A stretch of 64,000 nucleotides of DNA from an uncultured Granulosicoccus sp. GTDB taxonomy: Bacteria > Pseudomonadota > Gammaproteobacteria > Granulosicoccales > Granulosicoccaceae. The DNA lies in contig CANMQI010000001.1 of assembly GCA_947499955.1 (NCBI GenBank), positions 434,001-498,000 of the forward strand. Reading direction: 5' to 3'. The notes below the pieces were generated by a model that worked only from the letters and a program-made list of their open reading frames with translations, had not been told where the DNA came from and made no database searches. Of the stretch, positions 39,158-47,925 are shown piece by piece (position 1 is the first letter of the stretch; every line of letters begins with the position of its first letter). The position numbers and the translations under genes are program-made.

Positions 39158-40122
39158 GAAAGCGCTCCTGTCGGGCCTGCCTTGTCGTCGGTATTACGCA
39201 CCCGGTACAGACTGGCCTCACCGCTCATGCTGGGTACGAGGGAATGCGCCAGACCCGGCGGCACGGCACAGGTATCGCCGGGGTTGAGCACATGGCTGCC
39301 TCCTTCCCAGCTCAGGCGCCAATGCCCGCGCATCACCATCAAGATCTCGTGGCGTTCGCTGCTGTGCATCGCATCATCGAGCGAATCACGGCTGATGAAG
39401 TCGACATCGAACCCGGGACGATCGCGGATCAGGGCCTCGGCACCAATGACCTGACACGGCGCCTTGGCAGAGAGCGCCATCATGTCCTGATAGCGTGCCA
39501 CGAACTGCCCGACCACCTCCTGCACACCCGGCTCACTGATGGCGGCCAGCTGCTCCTCGCTCAGCAGCGGCATGGGCTGCACACCGTCGGGCAGCTGCTG
39601 CCCTTGCTTGCTGTCGTACAGCACGCCATTGTTGCCCAGTATCAGGCCATGCGCACGGGCATCCTCGATGACCTGCGGCGCCCAGACGACCCCGCCCCCG
39701 GCATCATCGCCACCGAGCACGGCCATGATCATGCCGTAATCGGTACCGATGTTCTCGAAGCCACGGAAAATGCCGGTAGGAATATTGAATATATCGCCTT
39801 CTTCCAGCGTCACTTCTCCCGCCGTGCCGTGCCGCCCCCAGAAGAAACGCCAGCGCCCCTTGAGCACGAAGAATACCTCGGCGGTGCGATGGGTATGCAG
39901 CGAGTTACGGCACTTCGGCGGTTGACCGGCAGCCCCGATATTGAAGCCGGGTGTCTCCTTGATGTGCACATGCTGATCCGGGCTCTCGGAAACACCTCCA
40001 CCAATGATGGTGAAGTTCTCTTTCTGATCCGAGCCCGGTGTATGTGCATCGATGAAGGCGGTACGACAGGGTTGCAGTTCGCCGTATCGAACGATGCGAT
40101 CTTCCATTTGTTCAGGTGTCAT
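39154..40122 (-). CDS. Bicupin domain protein
   Basis: A 322-residue protein with two cupin barrels. The first (about 70-145) has NSLHTHRTAEVFFVLKGRW and EGDIFNIPTGIFRGFENIG; the second (about 240-315) has SSERHEILMVMRGHWRLSW and NPGDTCAVPPGLAHSLVPS. The His-rich motif of the first barrel can bind a metal, so a dioxygenase or isomerase is possible; the second looks partly degenerate. It overlaps the MetE-like gene by four bases. The exact reaction is unknown. Confidence 0.85.
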   Translation of the reverse strand: MTPEQMEDRIVRYGELQPCRTAFIDAHTPGSDQKENFTIIGGGVSESPDQHVHIKETPGFNIGAAGQPPKCRNSLHTHRTAEVFFVLKGRWRFFWGRHGTAGEVTLEEGDIFNIPTGIFRGFENIGTDYGMIMAVLGGDDAGGGVVWAPQVIEDARAHGLILGNNGVLYDSKQGQQLPDGVQPMPLLSEEQLAAISEPGVQEVVGQFVARYQDMMALSAKAPCQVIGAEALIRDRPGFDVDFISRDSLDDAMHSSERHEILMVMRGHWRLSWEGGSHVLNPGDTCAVPPGLAHSLVPSMSGEASLYRVRNTDDKAGPTGALS

Positions 40123-40128
40123 GATCTA

Positions 40129-41097
40129 TTACCCGGTTTTCAGGACGATTTGTTTCCAGATGGCTGTTTCATCGAACAGCACGTATTCCCGGCGCAAGCC
40201 CCAGGGACCAAACTCGGCATGGCAAGCCCCCATGATGTAGACATCCGCGCCACTGGGGACACCATAGGCACCCCAGCCATCATGTTTGCCCTGCAGGCTC
40301 CAGCGAATCGCGGCTCGTGGCGGCATCATCGGATCGTCACGCCCTATCTGATGCTCGATACGAAACTGGGCATTGGGAAAACTGGCACGCAGCGCCGTCC
40401 AGAAGTGATCGGCATCGGCATGCGAGTGGCCGGCATGCCCACCGGGGTATTCCAGTTGGCAGGCTCGGTCGTATTCGGCAGGGATGGCGGCCAGATCCGC
40501 CCCCATGATGCGGTTGAGCAGATCGGCGTAACGTTGTCCCCATTCGTTATCGTTGCCCGTACCCGTATAGGGGCCAGGCTTGTCGATTTCTGCCGAGAAC
40601 AAGGGTGCACACTGGTCTGCACCACCTTCACGGGCAATCTGGTCACGCGCGAAGTCAGCCGGCTGCCAACCTAACTGGCGAACGATGGCCCCCTGATCCC
40701 GAATCAGCCATTCATCGTTGATCTGGTTGTTGATGGCATGACAGTCCGCGATGATGCGGTAGCGCAGCTGCTTGCCAGTTGCCTGACCATAAACACCGTC
40801 GCCGCTGTGTGTGGCAGTGGAGAACAGCCGGTGTGAGGACAGCATGCCCTCCTCCGGGCTGCCACTCCAGATGACATCTTCCCCCAGCAGCGTCCGGTCG
40901 GGAAACTCTGCCAGTGTGGCCAGCGTGGCCGCGATGACCCCCTGATTACCCACCACGACCGATGCCGGCGAGCGCACGATGATATCCGGCGAATAGTACT
41001 GGTGCAGCGTGGCTATGCCGCGCTCTTCCCAGATCTCCCGGGTAATGCCGATGATGTAATCGGGGAAGTCCTTGAACCTGGGGTCAAAGCCTTGCAT
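40129..41097 (-). CDS. Tandem NTF2/SnoaL-like protein (operon copy 3)
   Basis: A 322-residue protein of two NTF2-like (SnoaL polyketide-cyclase-type) halves. Half one (about 1-150) includes YYSPDIIVRSPASVVVGNQG and FSTATHSGDGVYG; half two (about 185-320) includes YDRACQLEYPGGHAGHSHAD, FWTALRASFPNAQFRIEHQIG and the HAEFGPWGLRREY end. Polar and His residues line where the cone-shaped pocket would be. The family includes cyclases, isomerases and dehydratases. It ends 6 bases before the bicupin gene. The function is not known. Confidence 0.78.
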   Translation of the reverse strand: MQGFDPRFKDFPDYIIGITREIWEERGIATLHQYYSPDIIVRSPASVVVGNQGVIAATLATLAEFPDRTLLGEDVIWSGSPEEGMLSSHRLFSTATHSGDGVYGQATGKQLRYRIIADCHAINNQINDEWLIRDQGAIVRQLGWQPADFARDQIAREGGADQCAPLFSAEIDKPGPYTGTGNDNEWGQRYADLLNRIMGADLAAIPAEYDRACQLEYPGGHAGHSHADADHFWTALRASFPNAQFRIEHQIGRDDPMMPPRAAIRWSLQGKHDGWGAYGVPSGADVYIMGACHAEFGPWGLRREYVLFDETAIWKQIVLKTG

Positions 41098-41112
41098 GCG
41101 TATTCTCTCTTG

Positions 41113-42120
41113 TCAGGGTTTGACGCTGGTGCTGCGTACTACCAGCGGGCCATCGATCGACAGTCGCCGTGGCGGCGCGTTGTCTTGTTCAATCTGGGTC
41201 AGAAGCGTGGCAATCGTCTCCTCGACCATGCGGTTGGCAGGTTGTCTCACCGTGGTCAGCTTGTAGGCGCCCCAGGCCGCGGCGGGAACATCGTCGTAGC
41301 CGACCAGGGCGACATCGTCCGGTACGCGCAAACCCATTTCATCGCGTAGTACATCCATGACGGCGAACGCCATGTGATCGTTGCAGACGAACACCGCATC
41401 CGGTCGCTCGTCAACCGAGAACATGCGTCGTGCGGCCAGTTTGGCCTGTTCGAAATGGAAGTCGCCTTCTTCGCGCGCAAAGAGCTTGACGCCTGCATCA
41501 GCCAGACCTTCGCGGAAGCCGGCCTCGCGATCTCGCTGCGTGGAAGCCCCACTCCAGCCGGCAATATAGGCAATGCGCTGGTAGCCGGCCTGCACCAGAT
41601 GCTCGGCGACCTTGCGCCCGCCGGCGACGTTGTCAGCGGTAATGGAGGACAGAAGGTCATTATCCTGGGTGCGGTTGAACAAGACCACCGGCACCCCCGC
41701 CGCATGACTGCGCAGCGCCAGTTCGGAGGACATGGCCACCGATGCCAGCACGATGCCGTCGGCCTGATAGTCCAGGATTTCTTCCAGTACCTCGTCGATG
41801 TTTCCGGCTGTCTGTGCGGCCATGAATACCAGCACGTGATAGCCCTTGGCCTGCAGACCGTTTGACAGCTTTTCCAGCACTTCCGGATAGAACTGGTTGT
41901 TCAGGTAGGAGACAACGAGGCCGATGATTCGGGACTTGCCGGTAATGAGCGAACGTGCCAGTACATTAGGCCGATAACCCAGTTCATTCGCGGCAGCACG
42001 AACCTTCGATGCGGTTTTCGGCGATACGCTGGCACCGGGCGTGAAGACACGAGAGACGGCCGATTGGCTGACCCCGGCCAGTCTGGCGACTTGGGATGAG
42101 GTGACCTTCTCGCCAGCCAT
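41113..42120 (-). CDS. LacI-family transcriptional repressor
   Basis: A 335-residue regulator. The N-terminal helix-turn-helix is TSSQVARLAGVSQSAVSRVF (residues 7-26), with the hinge ANELGYRPNVLARSL, and the effector domain shows IGLVVSYLNNQFYPEVLEKL, VVLFNRTQDND, DAVFVCNDHMAFAVMD and VALVGYDDVPAAAWG. The gene lies inside the operon, with its ATG sharing one base with the SDR stop codon. It is the best candidate to bind the two palindromes at 50325 and 50379 in front of the operon, and so to be part of an autoregulated circuit. The inducer is unknown. Confidence 0.94.
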   Translation of the reverse strand: MAGEKVTSSQVARLAGVSQSAVSRVFTPGASVSPKTASKVRAAANELGYRPNVLARSLITGKSRIIGLVVSYLNNQFYPEVLEKLSNGLQAKGYHVLVFMAAQTAGNIDEVLEEILDYQADGIVLASVAMSSELALRSHAAGVPVVLFNRTQDNDLLSSITADNVAGGRKVAEHLVQAGYQRIAYIAGWSGASTQRDREAGFREGLADAGVKLFAREEGDFHFEQAKLAARRMFSVDERPDAVFVCNDHMAFAVMDVLRDEMGLRVPDDVALVGYDDVPAAAWGAYKLTTVRQPANRMVEETIATLLTQIEQDNAPPRRLSIDGPLVVRSTSVKP

Positions 42121-42887
42121 CAGTCTGCCGTCCAGCCGCCATCGACCATCAGAGCCGTACCCGTGACCAGCGCCGATGCATCGGATGCCAGATACAGGAC
42201 TGCCCCCATGATGTCTTCCACCACACCGGTTCGACCCAGCTTGATCTTCTCCTCGATCCAGCGCACACGCTCAGGCTGATCGAAGGTCTGCTCGGTCAAG
42301 GGTGTACGCACGAAGGTCGGGCAGATGGTATTGATGCGTATGCCTGCCCGGCCCCACTCGATGGCCATGGCCTTGGTGAACCCTTCCACCGCAAACTTGG
42401 ACGCGCAATAGACCGAGCGATCGATCCCTCCGACGTGAGCCATCTGCGAGGATATCGTGATCAGAGAGCCCGGCTTGTTCGCCTCGACCAGCTTCCGTGC
42501 AACCGCCTGTGCCAGGAAGAAGGCACCGCGCAGATTGACGTTCATCACGGTATCGAAGTCGGCCAGCTGCGTCTCCAGTGCCGGACTGTGAATGGCCAGA
42601 CCTGCGCTGTTGACGAGAATATCGAATGCCTCATGACGACTCACCGCAGCCTGCACAGCCTCGACATCAGACACGTCCAGTGCCAGGGCCTCACAGCTAT
42701 GGCCGCGTTTCCGCAGAGCTTCCACTGTACTGTCGAGCCGCTCGATACCCCGCGCCGCCAGTACCACATGCGCCCCTGCCTCTGCCAGTGCAACCGCACA
42801 ACCCTGGCCGATACCGGACGAGGCACCTGTGACCAGCGCGCGCCGGCCGTCGAGTCTGAAGGAAGGTGTGCTGGGAAGTTTCATCAT
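42120..42887 (-). CDS. Short-chain dehydrogenase/reductase
   Basis: A 255-residue classical SDR: cofactor motif VTGASSGIGQG, NSAG in ILVNSAGLAIHS, the catalytic Ser in ITISSQMAHVGG and YxxxK as YCASK. The C-terminus ends with GTALMVDGGWTAD as in FabG-like and sugar/polyol dehydrogenases. Residues after the first beta strand (ARGIERLD) suggest NADP(H). Presumably oxidises an alcohol or reduces a ketone in the pathway coded by the operon. ATG-ATG start; the second is equally possible. Confidence 0.92.
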   Translation of the reverse strand: MMKLPSTPSFRLDGRRALVTGASSGIGQGCAVALAEAGAHVVLAARGIERLDSTVEALRKRGHSCEALALDVSDVEAVQAAVSRHEAFDILVNSAGLAIHSPALETQLADFDTVMNVNLRGAFFLAQAVARKLVEANKPGSLITISSQMAHVGGIDRSVYCASKFAVEGFTKAMAIEWGRAGIRINTICPTFVRTPLTEQTFDQPERVRWIEEKIKLGRTGVVEDIMGAVLYLASDASALVTGTALMVDGGWTAD

Positions 42888-42930
42888 GTTGCTACGCTGT
42901 GAGCCTTGACATTCGGATCATCATTGTCCG

Positions 42931-43962
42931 TCATCCGGCAAGCCTTTTATCCCTGAGCTCGGCCATCCGGCCGAACAGGTCGATACCCATCTGGCCAAAC
43001 AGATCGATCATGTCGACAAACACCCAGTTCTCGGTGAACTGCTCGTCGGAACGCAACCAGAAGTCGATACCGGAAATATCCAGACGCGCCCCGGAGGCCG
43101 CCTCCCCCAGATAGGGACCGGTGTGAGTGGCGCGTACTCCCGACACGCCAGAAGATGCCAGCAAGCGTCCTTCCGCGAACAGAGACTCCAGCGCCTCCAC
43201 CTTGCGATCGGGAAATGCCACCAGCCAGGGCTGCTGATGATATTGCTCGAACTCGGCAAACGACAGACAGGCACCGATGCCCCCTGGCCCATACCATTTC
43301 AGATTGGGGTGAAAGAAGTCCGCCATTCCCATGCTGGACAGATTGTCCTGATCGAAGCCATTCAAGCCGCCATACAGCAGTTTGTGGCCCAGCTCCAGGG
43401 TCAGTTGGGTGTCCTCCTCACCCTGCGCCGTCTCCAGCACACCATCAAAGCCGGTCGCCGCCGGATAGACATGCGAAGCGCCACGCGTCCCTGGCAGCAC
43501 GGGCAGACCGATCTGCTCGAACCAGTCGACAAAGTCGAGAATGAGCTGCGACTCCACCATCACATCGTCCTTGAAGCGAATGAACTCGCTCCAGCGGATA
43601 CGCAAGGGTTGGCCGGTGGCGGGAATACCCAGAAAGCTGCCACTGGCCGTGCCGCACAGATAGCCGGTACCGGCGACCCAGCAGGCATCCCTGGCGTCAC
43701 TGCCGACATGATCGATGGACTGCCCGCCCATGAACAGATGCGTCTGCCGGCTCAGATCCGGAATCGCCCGTTTCAGCGGTGACAGAAACTGCTCCGCCAA
43801 GGCAGCGGGGCTTGCAAGGGTCCCCAGTGGAGCCGGGCCTTTCCAGAGAAAATCCGGTGGCAGGTACGCGTTCGCAACAGCAGGGAGTTGCTCAGGCGTG
43901 GCGGAGTCGATGGCGGACCAATAGTCGCGCACCCGCGCCTTGTTGGCTTGATTGCGTTGCAT
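42931..43962 (-). CDS. Tandem NTF2/SnoaL-like protein (operon copy 2)
   Basis: A 343-residue two-domain NTF2-like protein. Domain one (about 1-150) has LPPDFLWKGPAPLGTL and YLCGTASGSFLGIPATGQPL; domain two (about 190-330) has FFHPNLKWYGPGGIGACLSF, QPWLVAFPDRKVEAL and NWVFVDMIDLFGQMG. The WYGPGGIGA motif matches WYGPAGIGA in the divergent copy at 50500, so the two are paralogues. ATG 43962 is preferred over the GTG at 43968. It follows the HisD-like gene with almost no gap. Confidence 0.8.
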   Translation of the reverse strand: MQRNQANKARVRDYWSAIDSATPEQLPAVANAYLPPDFLWKGPAPLGTLASPAALAEQFLSPLKRAIPDLSRQTHLFMGGQSIDHVGSDARDACWVAGTGYLCGTASGSFLGIPATGQPLRIRWSEFIRFKDDVMVESQLILDFVDWFEQIGLPVLPGTRGASHVYPAATGFDGVLETAQGEEDTQLTLELGHKLLYGGLNGFDQDNLSSMGMADFFHPNLKWYGPGGIGACLSFAEFEQYHQQPWLVAFPDRKVEALESLFAEGRLLASSGVSGVRATHTGPYLGEAASGARLDISGIDFWLRSDEQFTENWVFVDMIDLFGQMGIDLFGRMAELRDKRLAG

Positions 43963-43968
43963 GGCCAC

Positions 43969-45297
43969 TTACTTGCCAGCGTCTGCGTAGGGAGCCGCAC
44001 CGCCGTACGGAACGTTGATGCCGCCATAGCGTCGTACCCGCACATTGGCCTGTTCGGCATGACCGACAAAACCTTCCAGCAGACACAGCCGTGAGCAGTA
44101 GGCCCCTATTTCAGCCGCCGCTGCATCGGTCGTTACGCGCTGATAACTGTGCGTCTTCAGGAATTTCCCTACCCACAAGCCACCGGTATAGCGCCCCGCC
44201 TTGTTGGTAGGCAGTGTGTGGTTGGTGCCGATGACCTTGTCACCATTGGCAACGTTGGTCCGTGGCCCCAGAAACAAGGCGCCATAGCAGGTCATGTGCT
44301 CGAGAAACCAGTCATCGCGATCAGTCATCACCTGCACATGTTCACTGGCGATATCATTGGCTACCTGCAACATCTCGTCATGGCTGTCGCATAGAATCAC
44401 TTCCCCATAGTCGCGCCAGCTGACCGCGGCCGTTTCTGCCGTGGGAAGAATCTGCAGGAGTCGATCGATCTCGGCAAGCGTCTCTTCTGCCAGTTGTCGT
44501 GAGTTGGTCAACAGCACCGCCGGCGAGTTGTAGCCGTGTTCGGCCTGCCCCAGCAAGTCGGTTGCGCACAGTTCTGCATCGACCGTATCGTCGGCAATCA
44601 CCATGGTCTCGGTCGGTCCTGCAAACAGATCGATACCGACCCGGCCGAACAGCTGGCGTTTGGCTTCGGCCACAAAGGCATTACCCGGTCCGACCAGCAT
44701 GTGCACCGGCTCGATCGTCTCGGTACCCAGCGCCAGTGCGCCCACCCCTTGCATGCCACCCAGCACATAGATCTCATGAGCGCCTGCCATGTGCATGGCA
44801 GCGATGACCGCCGGGTTCGGCTGTCCCTGGAACGGTGCGGTGGTCGCCGCGATACGCGGAACACCGGCAACAGATGCCGTCAGTACCGACATATGGGCCG
44901 ATGCCACCATCGGAAATTTACCGGCAGGCACATAACAACCGACCGACTGCACGGGGATGTTCTTGTGACCCAGAATGACGCCAGGCAAGGTCTCCACTTC
45001 GACATCGGTCATGGAAGCACGTTGCGCCTCGGCGAAGCGGCGAACCTGAGCCTGAGCATACTGTATATCCTCGATATCCCGCGGCGCTACCTGCGCAATC
45101 AGGGCCTGTATGTCTGCATCGCTGAGTCGATAGCTATCTCGTGAATCCTTGTCGAACTTCTCGGCCAGCTCACGCACGGCAACATCGCCACGCGCTTCGA
45201 TATCGGCCAGCGTGGTCTCCACGATCTGTCTGACCTTCGCATCATCGGCAGCCCGCTCACCGAGAGATTTACCACGCTTCAAATACTCGATTGTCAT
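43969..45297 (-). CDS. HisD-family dehydrogenase (sulfopropanediol dehydrogenase/HpsN-like)
   Basis: A 442-residue member of the histidinol dehydrogenase family: [59 protein letters not shown] (quoted by its ends), [13 protein letters not shown] and [12 protein letters not shown] hold the zinc and NAD site residues. No his genes are nearby, and the C-terminal part ([17 protein letters not shown]) resembles HpsN, which oxidises dihydroxypropanesulfonate in two steps, more than biosynthetic HisD. An alcohol-to-acid four-electron oxidation of some polyol-like substrate is inferred. Part of the ABC/NTF2 operon. Confidence 0.87.
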   Translation of the reverse strand: MTIEYLKRGKSLGERAADDAKVRQIVETTLADIEARGDVAVRELAEKFDKDSRDSYRLSDADIQALIAQVAPRDIEDIQYAQAQVRRFAEAQRASMTDVEVETLPGVILGHKNIPVQSVGCYVPAGKFPMVASAHMSVLTASVAGVPRIAATTAPFQGQPNPAVIAAMHMAGAHEIYVLGGMQGVGALALGTETIEPVHMLVGPGNAFVAEAKRQLFGRVGIDLFAGPTETMVIADDTVDAELCATDLLGQAEHGYNSPAVLLTNSRQLAEETLAEIDRLLQILPTAETAAVSWRDYGEVILCDSHDEMLQVANDIASEHVQVMTDRDDWFLEHMTCYGALFLGPRTNVANGDKVIGTNHTLPTNKAGRYTGGLWVGKFLKTHSYQRVTTDAAAAEIGAYCSRLCLLEGFVGHAEQANVRVRRYGGINVPYGGAAPYADAGK

Positions 45298-45405
45298 TGT
45301 TTTTTTCCCGCCTGAAAGCCCACCTGAGATTTCAGATCATGTGAATAGGGTTGAAGGTATCCAGCCAGATGACTGGCTGTTGCATTGACCGAGTTACGGG
45401 CAGAT

Positions 45406-45936
45406 CTACTGGCTGACTTGAGGCGCAGTGCGTTCGCCCCGGTCAAAGGCTTCCCAGCCTTCGCCGCCAAACACATCCTTGCCCAACTGTGCCAGTACGT
45501 GCGGAAAATCCACCATGACCCAGTTATCGACAATCTTTCCATCAACCACCTTCCAGAAGTCCATGTAACGAATCTCGACCTTCTTGCCGCTGGCCGGCAC
45601 GCCCATGAAGTCACCACTGTGCACCGCTTCCTGACGGCCGAAGGCGGCGGCCCACTCCCCCATGTACAGACGCGCCTCGTCGACACACACCTTGTCGGAA
45701 AAGGCTGCCTGAAACGGCTGCTGCCAATTGCTCTGAAATTCACGCAAACCATTCTTGGTGCCACAGCCCGTATTGCCCATCCAGCGGAATGTCTCGCTGA
45801 AGAACTCACCGATATCACCGATGCGATGATCGTTCAGACCATCCACCATGCCCTCGATCACCTGACGGGTCTGATCGGTCTTGCTCATGTCCGTATCACG
45901 GCTCAAGGCCGCCTGTTCTGGTCTTGTACCTTTCAT
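45406..45936 (-). CDS. Single NTF2/SnoaL-like protein (operon copy 1)
   Basis: A 176-residue protein with one NTF2-like domain: MVDGLNDHRIGDIGEFFSE, FRWMGNTGCGTKNGLREF, WAAAFGRQEAVHSGDFMGVP and KVVDGKIVDNWVMVDFPHV. This corresponds to one half of the tandem copies. The start may be the ATG at 45936, just after the permease stop, or ATG 45888 (MSKTDQTRQ). It lies between permease and HisD-like genes, with 108 bp to the latter. Presumed isomerase, dehydratase or binding protein of the pathway. Confidence 0.82.
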   Translation of the reverse strand: MKGTRPEQAALSRDTDMSKTDQTRQVIEGMVDGLNDHRIGDIGEFFSETFRWMGNTGCGTKNGLREFQSNWQQPFQAAFSDKVCVDEARLYMGEWAAAFGRQEAVHSGDFMGVPASGKKVEIRYMDFWKVVDGKIVDNWVMVDFPHVLAQLGKDVFGGEGWEAFDRGERTAPQVSQ

Positions 45937-45944
45937 GATGACGA

Positions 45945-46826
45945 CTACCCCTTGACGGCGCCGGCGGTCAGGCCGGACACGATCTGACGTTGAAAAAACA
46001 TGATCATGACGAACAATGGCGCGGTCACCGAGACCACCGCCGCCACCGCAAACATCACATTACCCTTGGTCTGGGTGGTGCCCAGGAAACTGGCGATCTT
46101 GGGAACCATGGTCTGATTCTCCTGGGACAGGATCATCGCGGTTACCGCAAAATCGTTGTAAGCCAGCAGGAAGGAAAACAATCCGGTGGTGATGACGCCG
46201 GGCCACATCACGGGCACGATGACATGCCGAAAAGCCTGAAAGCGATTGCAGCCATCGACCATGGCGCTCTCGTCCAGGTCCTTGGGAATGTTCTTGAAAA
46301 AGGAGTGCAGCATCCAGAGCGTGAAGGGCTGATTGATGGCAACCAGTACCACGATGGCCGTCGACAGATTGCCCCACATGTTCCATTTGAAGAACACGGG
46401 TAGATAACCCGAAACCAGCGTGATCGGTGGCATGGCGCGAAAGATCAGCGCAATGATCAGGAACCAGAAGGTATAGCGATACGTGGAGCGTGACAGTGCA
46501 TAACCGCCCAGGGTGCCGAATGTCAGGGAGATGGTGACCACGAAGATACAGACGATCACCGTATTGATTGCCGCCAGACCGAAGGCTTCCTTGATCCAGG
46601 CCCCGTGATAACCGGCACCGGTGAACACACTGCCAGTCTCCTCCAGTGTCAATGGCCCTTTGAGTGCGTTGAACCAGTCAGCCTTGGAGAAGAAGTCTCC
46701 CTCCACCTTGAATGAACCCCACAGGGTCCACAGGAACGGGAAGGCTGCCATTGCCATCCATACGACCAGTACGCTGATCAACAATACATTGAGAGCGGCG
46801 GATCGTCGTTGCGTTTGCGCAGTCAT
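45945..46826 (-). CDS. ABC transporter permease, MalG type
   Basis: A 293-residue inner-membrane protein with six predicted helices. EAA loop IPKDLDESAMVDGCNRFQAF; C-terminus QRQIVSGLTAGAVKG as in MalG-type subunits. It starts 8 bases after the MalF-type gene stop. Works with the permease, binding protein and ATPase at the head of this operon. Confidence 0.92.
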   Translation of the reverse strand: MTAQTQRRSAALNVLLISVLVVWMAMAAFPFLWTLWGSFKVEGDFFSKADWFNALKGPLTLEETGSVFTGAGYHGAWIKEAFGLAAINTVIVCIFVVTISLTFGTLGGYALSRSTYRYTFWFLIIALIFRAMPPITLVSGYLPVFFKWNMWGNLSTAIVVLVAINQPFTLWMLHSFFKNIPKDLDESAMVDGCNRFQAFRHVIVPVMWPGVITTGLFSFLLAYNDFAVTAMILSQENQTMVPKIASFLGTTQTKGNVMFAVAAVVSVTAPLFVMIMFFQRQIVSGLTAGAVKG

Positions 46827-46834
46827 CAGACCCC

Positions 46835-47857
46835 CTACTTGCGTGAAAAGTCGCGCCAGGTGCGTATCAGCACCGGCGTCAACAGGATTGCGATACCCAG
46901 AATCGTCAGCACCGAGGTCGCCGCAGCCGAACTCAGTTGGCGTGTCTCACCGCCAAGATCGTTGTAGATGGCCCACGACAATGACGTTGCATGTGCCGAT
47001 GCCGAGAAGCTGACAATGGGCTCGAAGACGCGAAAGTTATCCATCAGCTGCATCAGAGCGATGAAAGTAGTCAGCGGCAACAGATGTGGGATGACCACAT
47101 ACCGGATCTGCTCCCAGCGACTGGCACCATCGATCATGGCGGATTCCAGCGTGTCGTTGTTGACGGTCTGCAAACCGGCGTAATAGACGATGAATGCAAA
47201 AGGCGCGGAATGCCATACTCCGTACACCATCAGCATCACCCAGGTCAGCGGCGTCGAGGCCTTGACCGACAGATCCGGGTCACCGGCCAGGTATTGCAGG
47301 GCTGCCCCCACAACGCCTCGGGCATCCACCATCCAGAAGATGATCAGGGAACCCACCAATGGCGTGACCATCATCGGCAACAGGGAAAAGAATATCAGCG
47401 GCCCACGAATCTTCCGGGTAGCACTGTTGACTGCCACCGCAATGATGAAGCCGACAATGATGACCAGAGGTGTGACAATGAAGGTATAGGCCAGGGTGAA
47501 ACTCATGGCCTTGTAGAACGGCAGATTGACCAGCTTGTCGAAGAAGTCGCCGATTCCGGTAGAACGGTTCCACGCAGCAGCGACTTCATCAATGGCCAGA
47601 TGACTGCGATCCAGATAGGTATCCAGGCCGGCAAAGCGACCGAGCGGGCTCGCCTGTTGCAATGCCTGAGTGGCTTCCTGATCAACGGCTGTCGTGGTGG
47701 TGCAACCGAACGGGCCACAGTTCTCGACTTCCTTGATGACTTGAGCGTGATCAACATAGACCGACTGCACCAGCACCGATACGATCGGCACGAAGATGAA
47801 CAGCAGCATGGCCAGTGACGAGGGCAACACGAACCAGAAAAACGTCTTGTGTTTCAT
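46835..47857 (-). CDS. ABC transporter permease, MalF type
   Basis: A 340-residue permease, longer than its partner because of a periplasmic insert after the first helix (about 40-110, containing a Cys pair ENCGPFGC). EAA loop LESAMIDGASRWEQIRYVVIP. C-terminal helices end in RTWRDFSRK. It lies downstream of the binding-protein gene across a stem-loop. Confidence 0.92.
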   Translation of the reverse strand: MKHKTFFWFVLPSSLAMLLFIFVPIVSVLVQSVYVDHAQVIKEVENCGPFGCTTTTAVDQEATQALQQASPLGRFAGLDTYLDRSHLAIDEVAAAWNRSTGIGDFFDKLVNLPFYKAMSFTLAYTFIVTPLVIIVGFIIAVAVNSATRKIRGPLIFFSLLPMMVTPLVGSLIIFWMVDARGVVGAALQYLAGDPDLSVKASTPLTWVMLMVYGVWHSAPFAFIVYYAGLQTVNNDTLESAMIDGASRWEQIRYVVIPHLLPLTTFIALMQLMDNFRVFEPIVSFSASAHATSLSWAIYNDLGGETRQLSSAAATSVLTILGIAILLTPVLIRTWRDFSRK

Positions 47858-47893
47858 CAGTTCCTATCCGGGGGAGGCAGATAAACATCGATG

Positions 47894-47913
47894 GGGGCGG
47901 CAGACACCGCCCC
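47894..47913 (-). other. Stem-loop between binding-protein and permease genes
   Basis: A 7-bp all-GC stem (GGGGCGG / CCGCCCC) with a 6-base loop, 12 bases past the binding-protein stop codon and not followed by T. Its position matches the hairpin at 27460 in the other importer operon; an mRNA-stabilising role is inferred. Confidence 0.65.
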
Positions 47914-47925
47914 GCGGTCGACGGC

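Noticed and set aside
39244..40674. Long open frame (476 codons) on the plus strand across the bicupin and NTF2-like genes
   Set aside because: Covers two well-supported minus-strand genes and the gap between them; no domain is seen.
43969..45297. Histidine biosynthesis gene hisD
   Set aside because: No other his genes nearby, location in an importer operon, and C-terminal sequence closer to HpsN-type enzymes.
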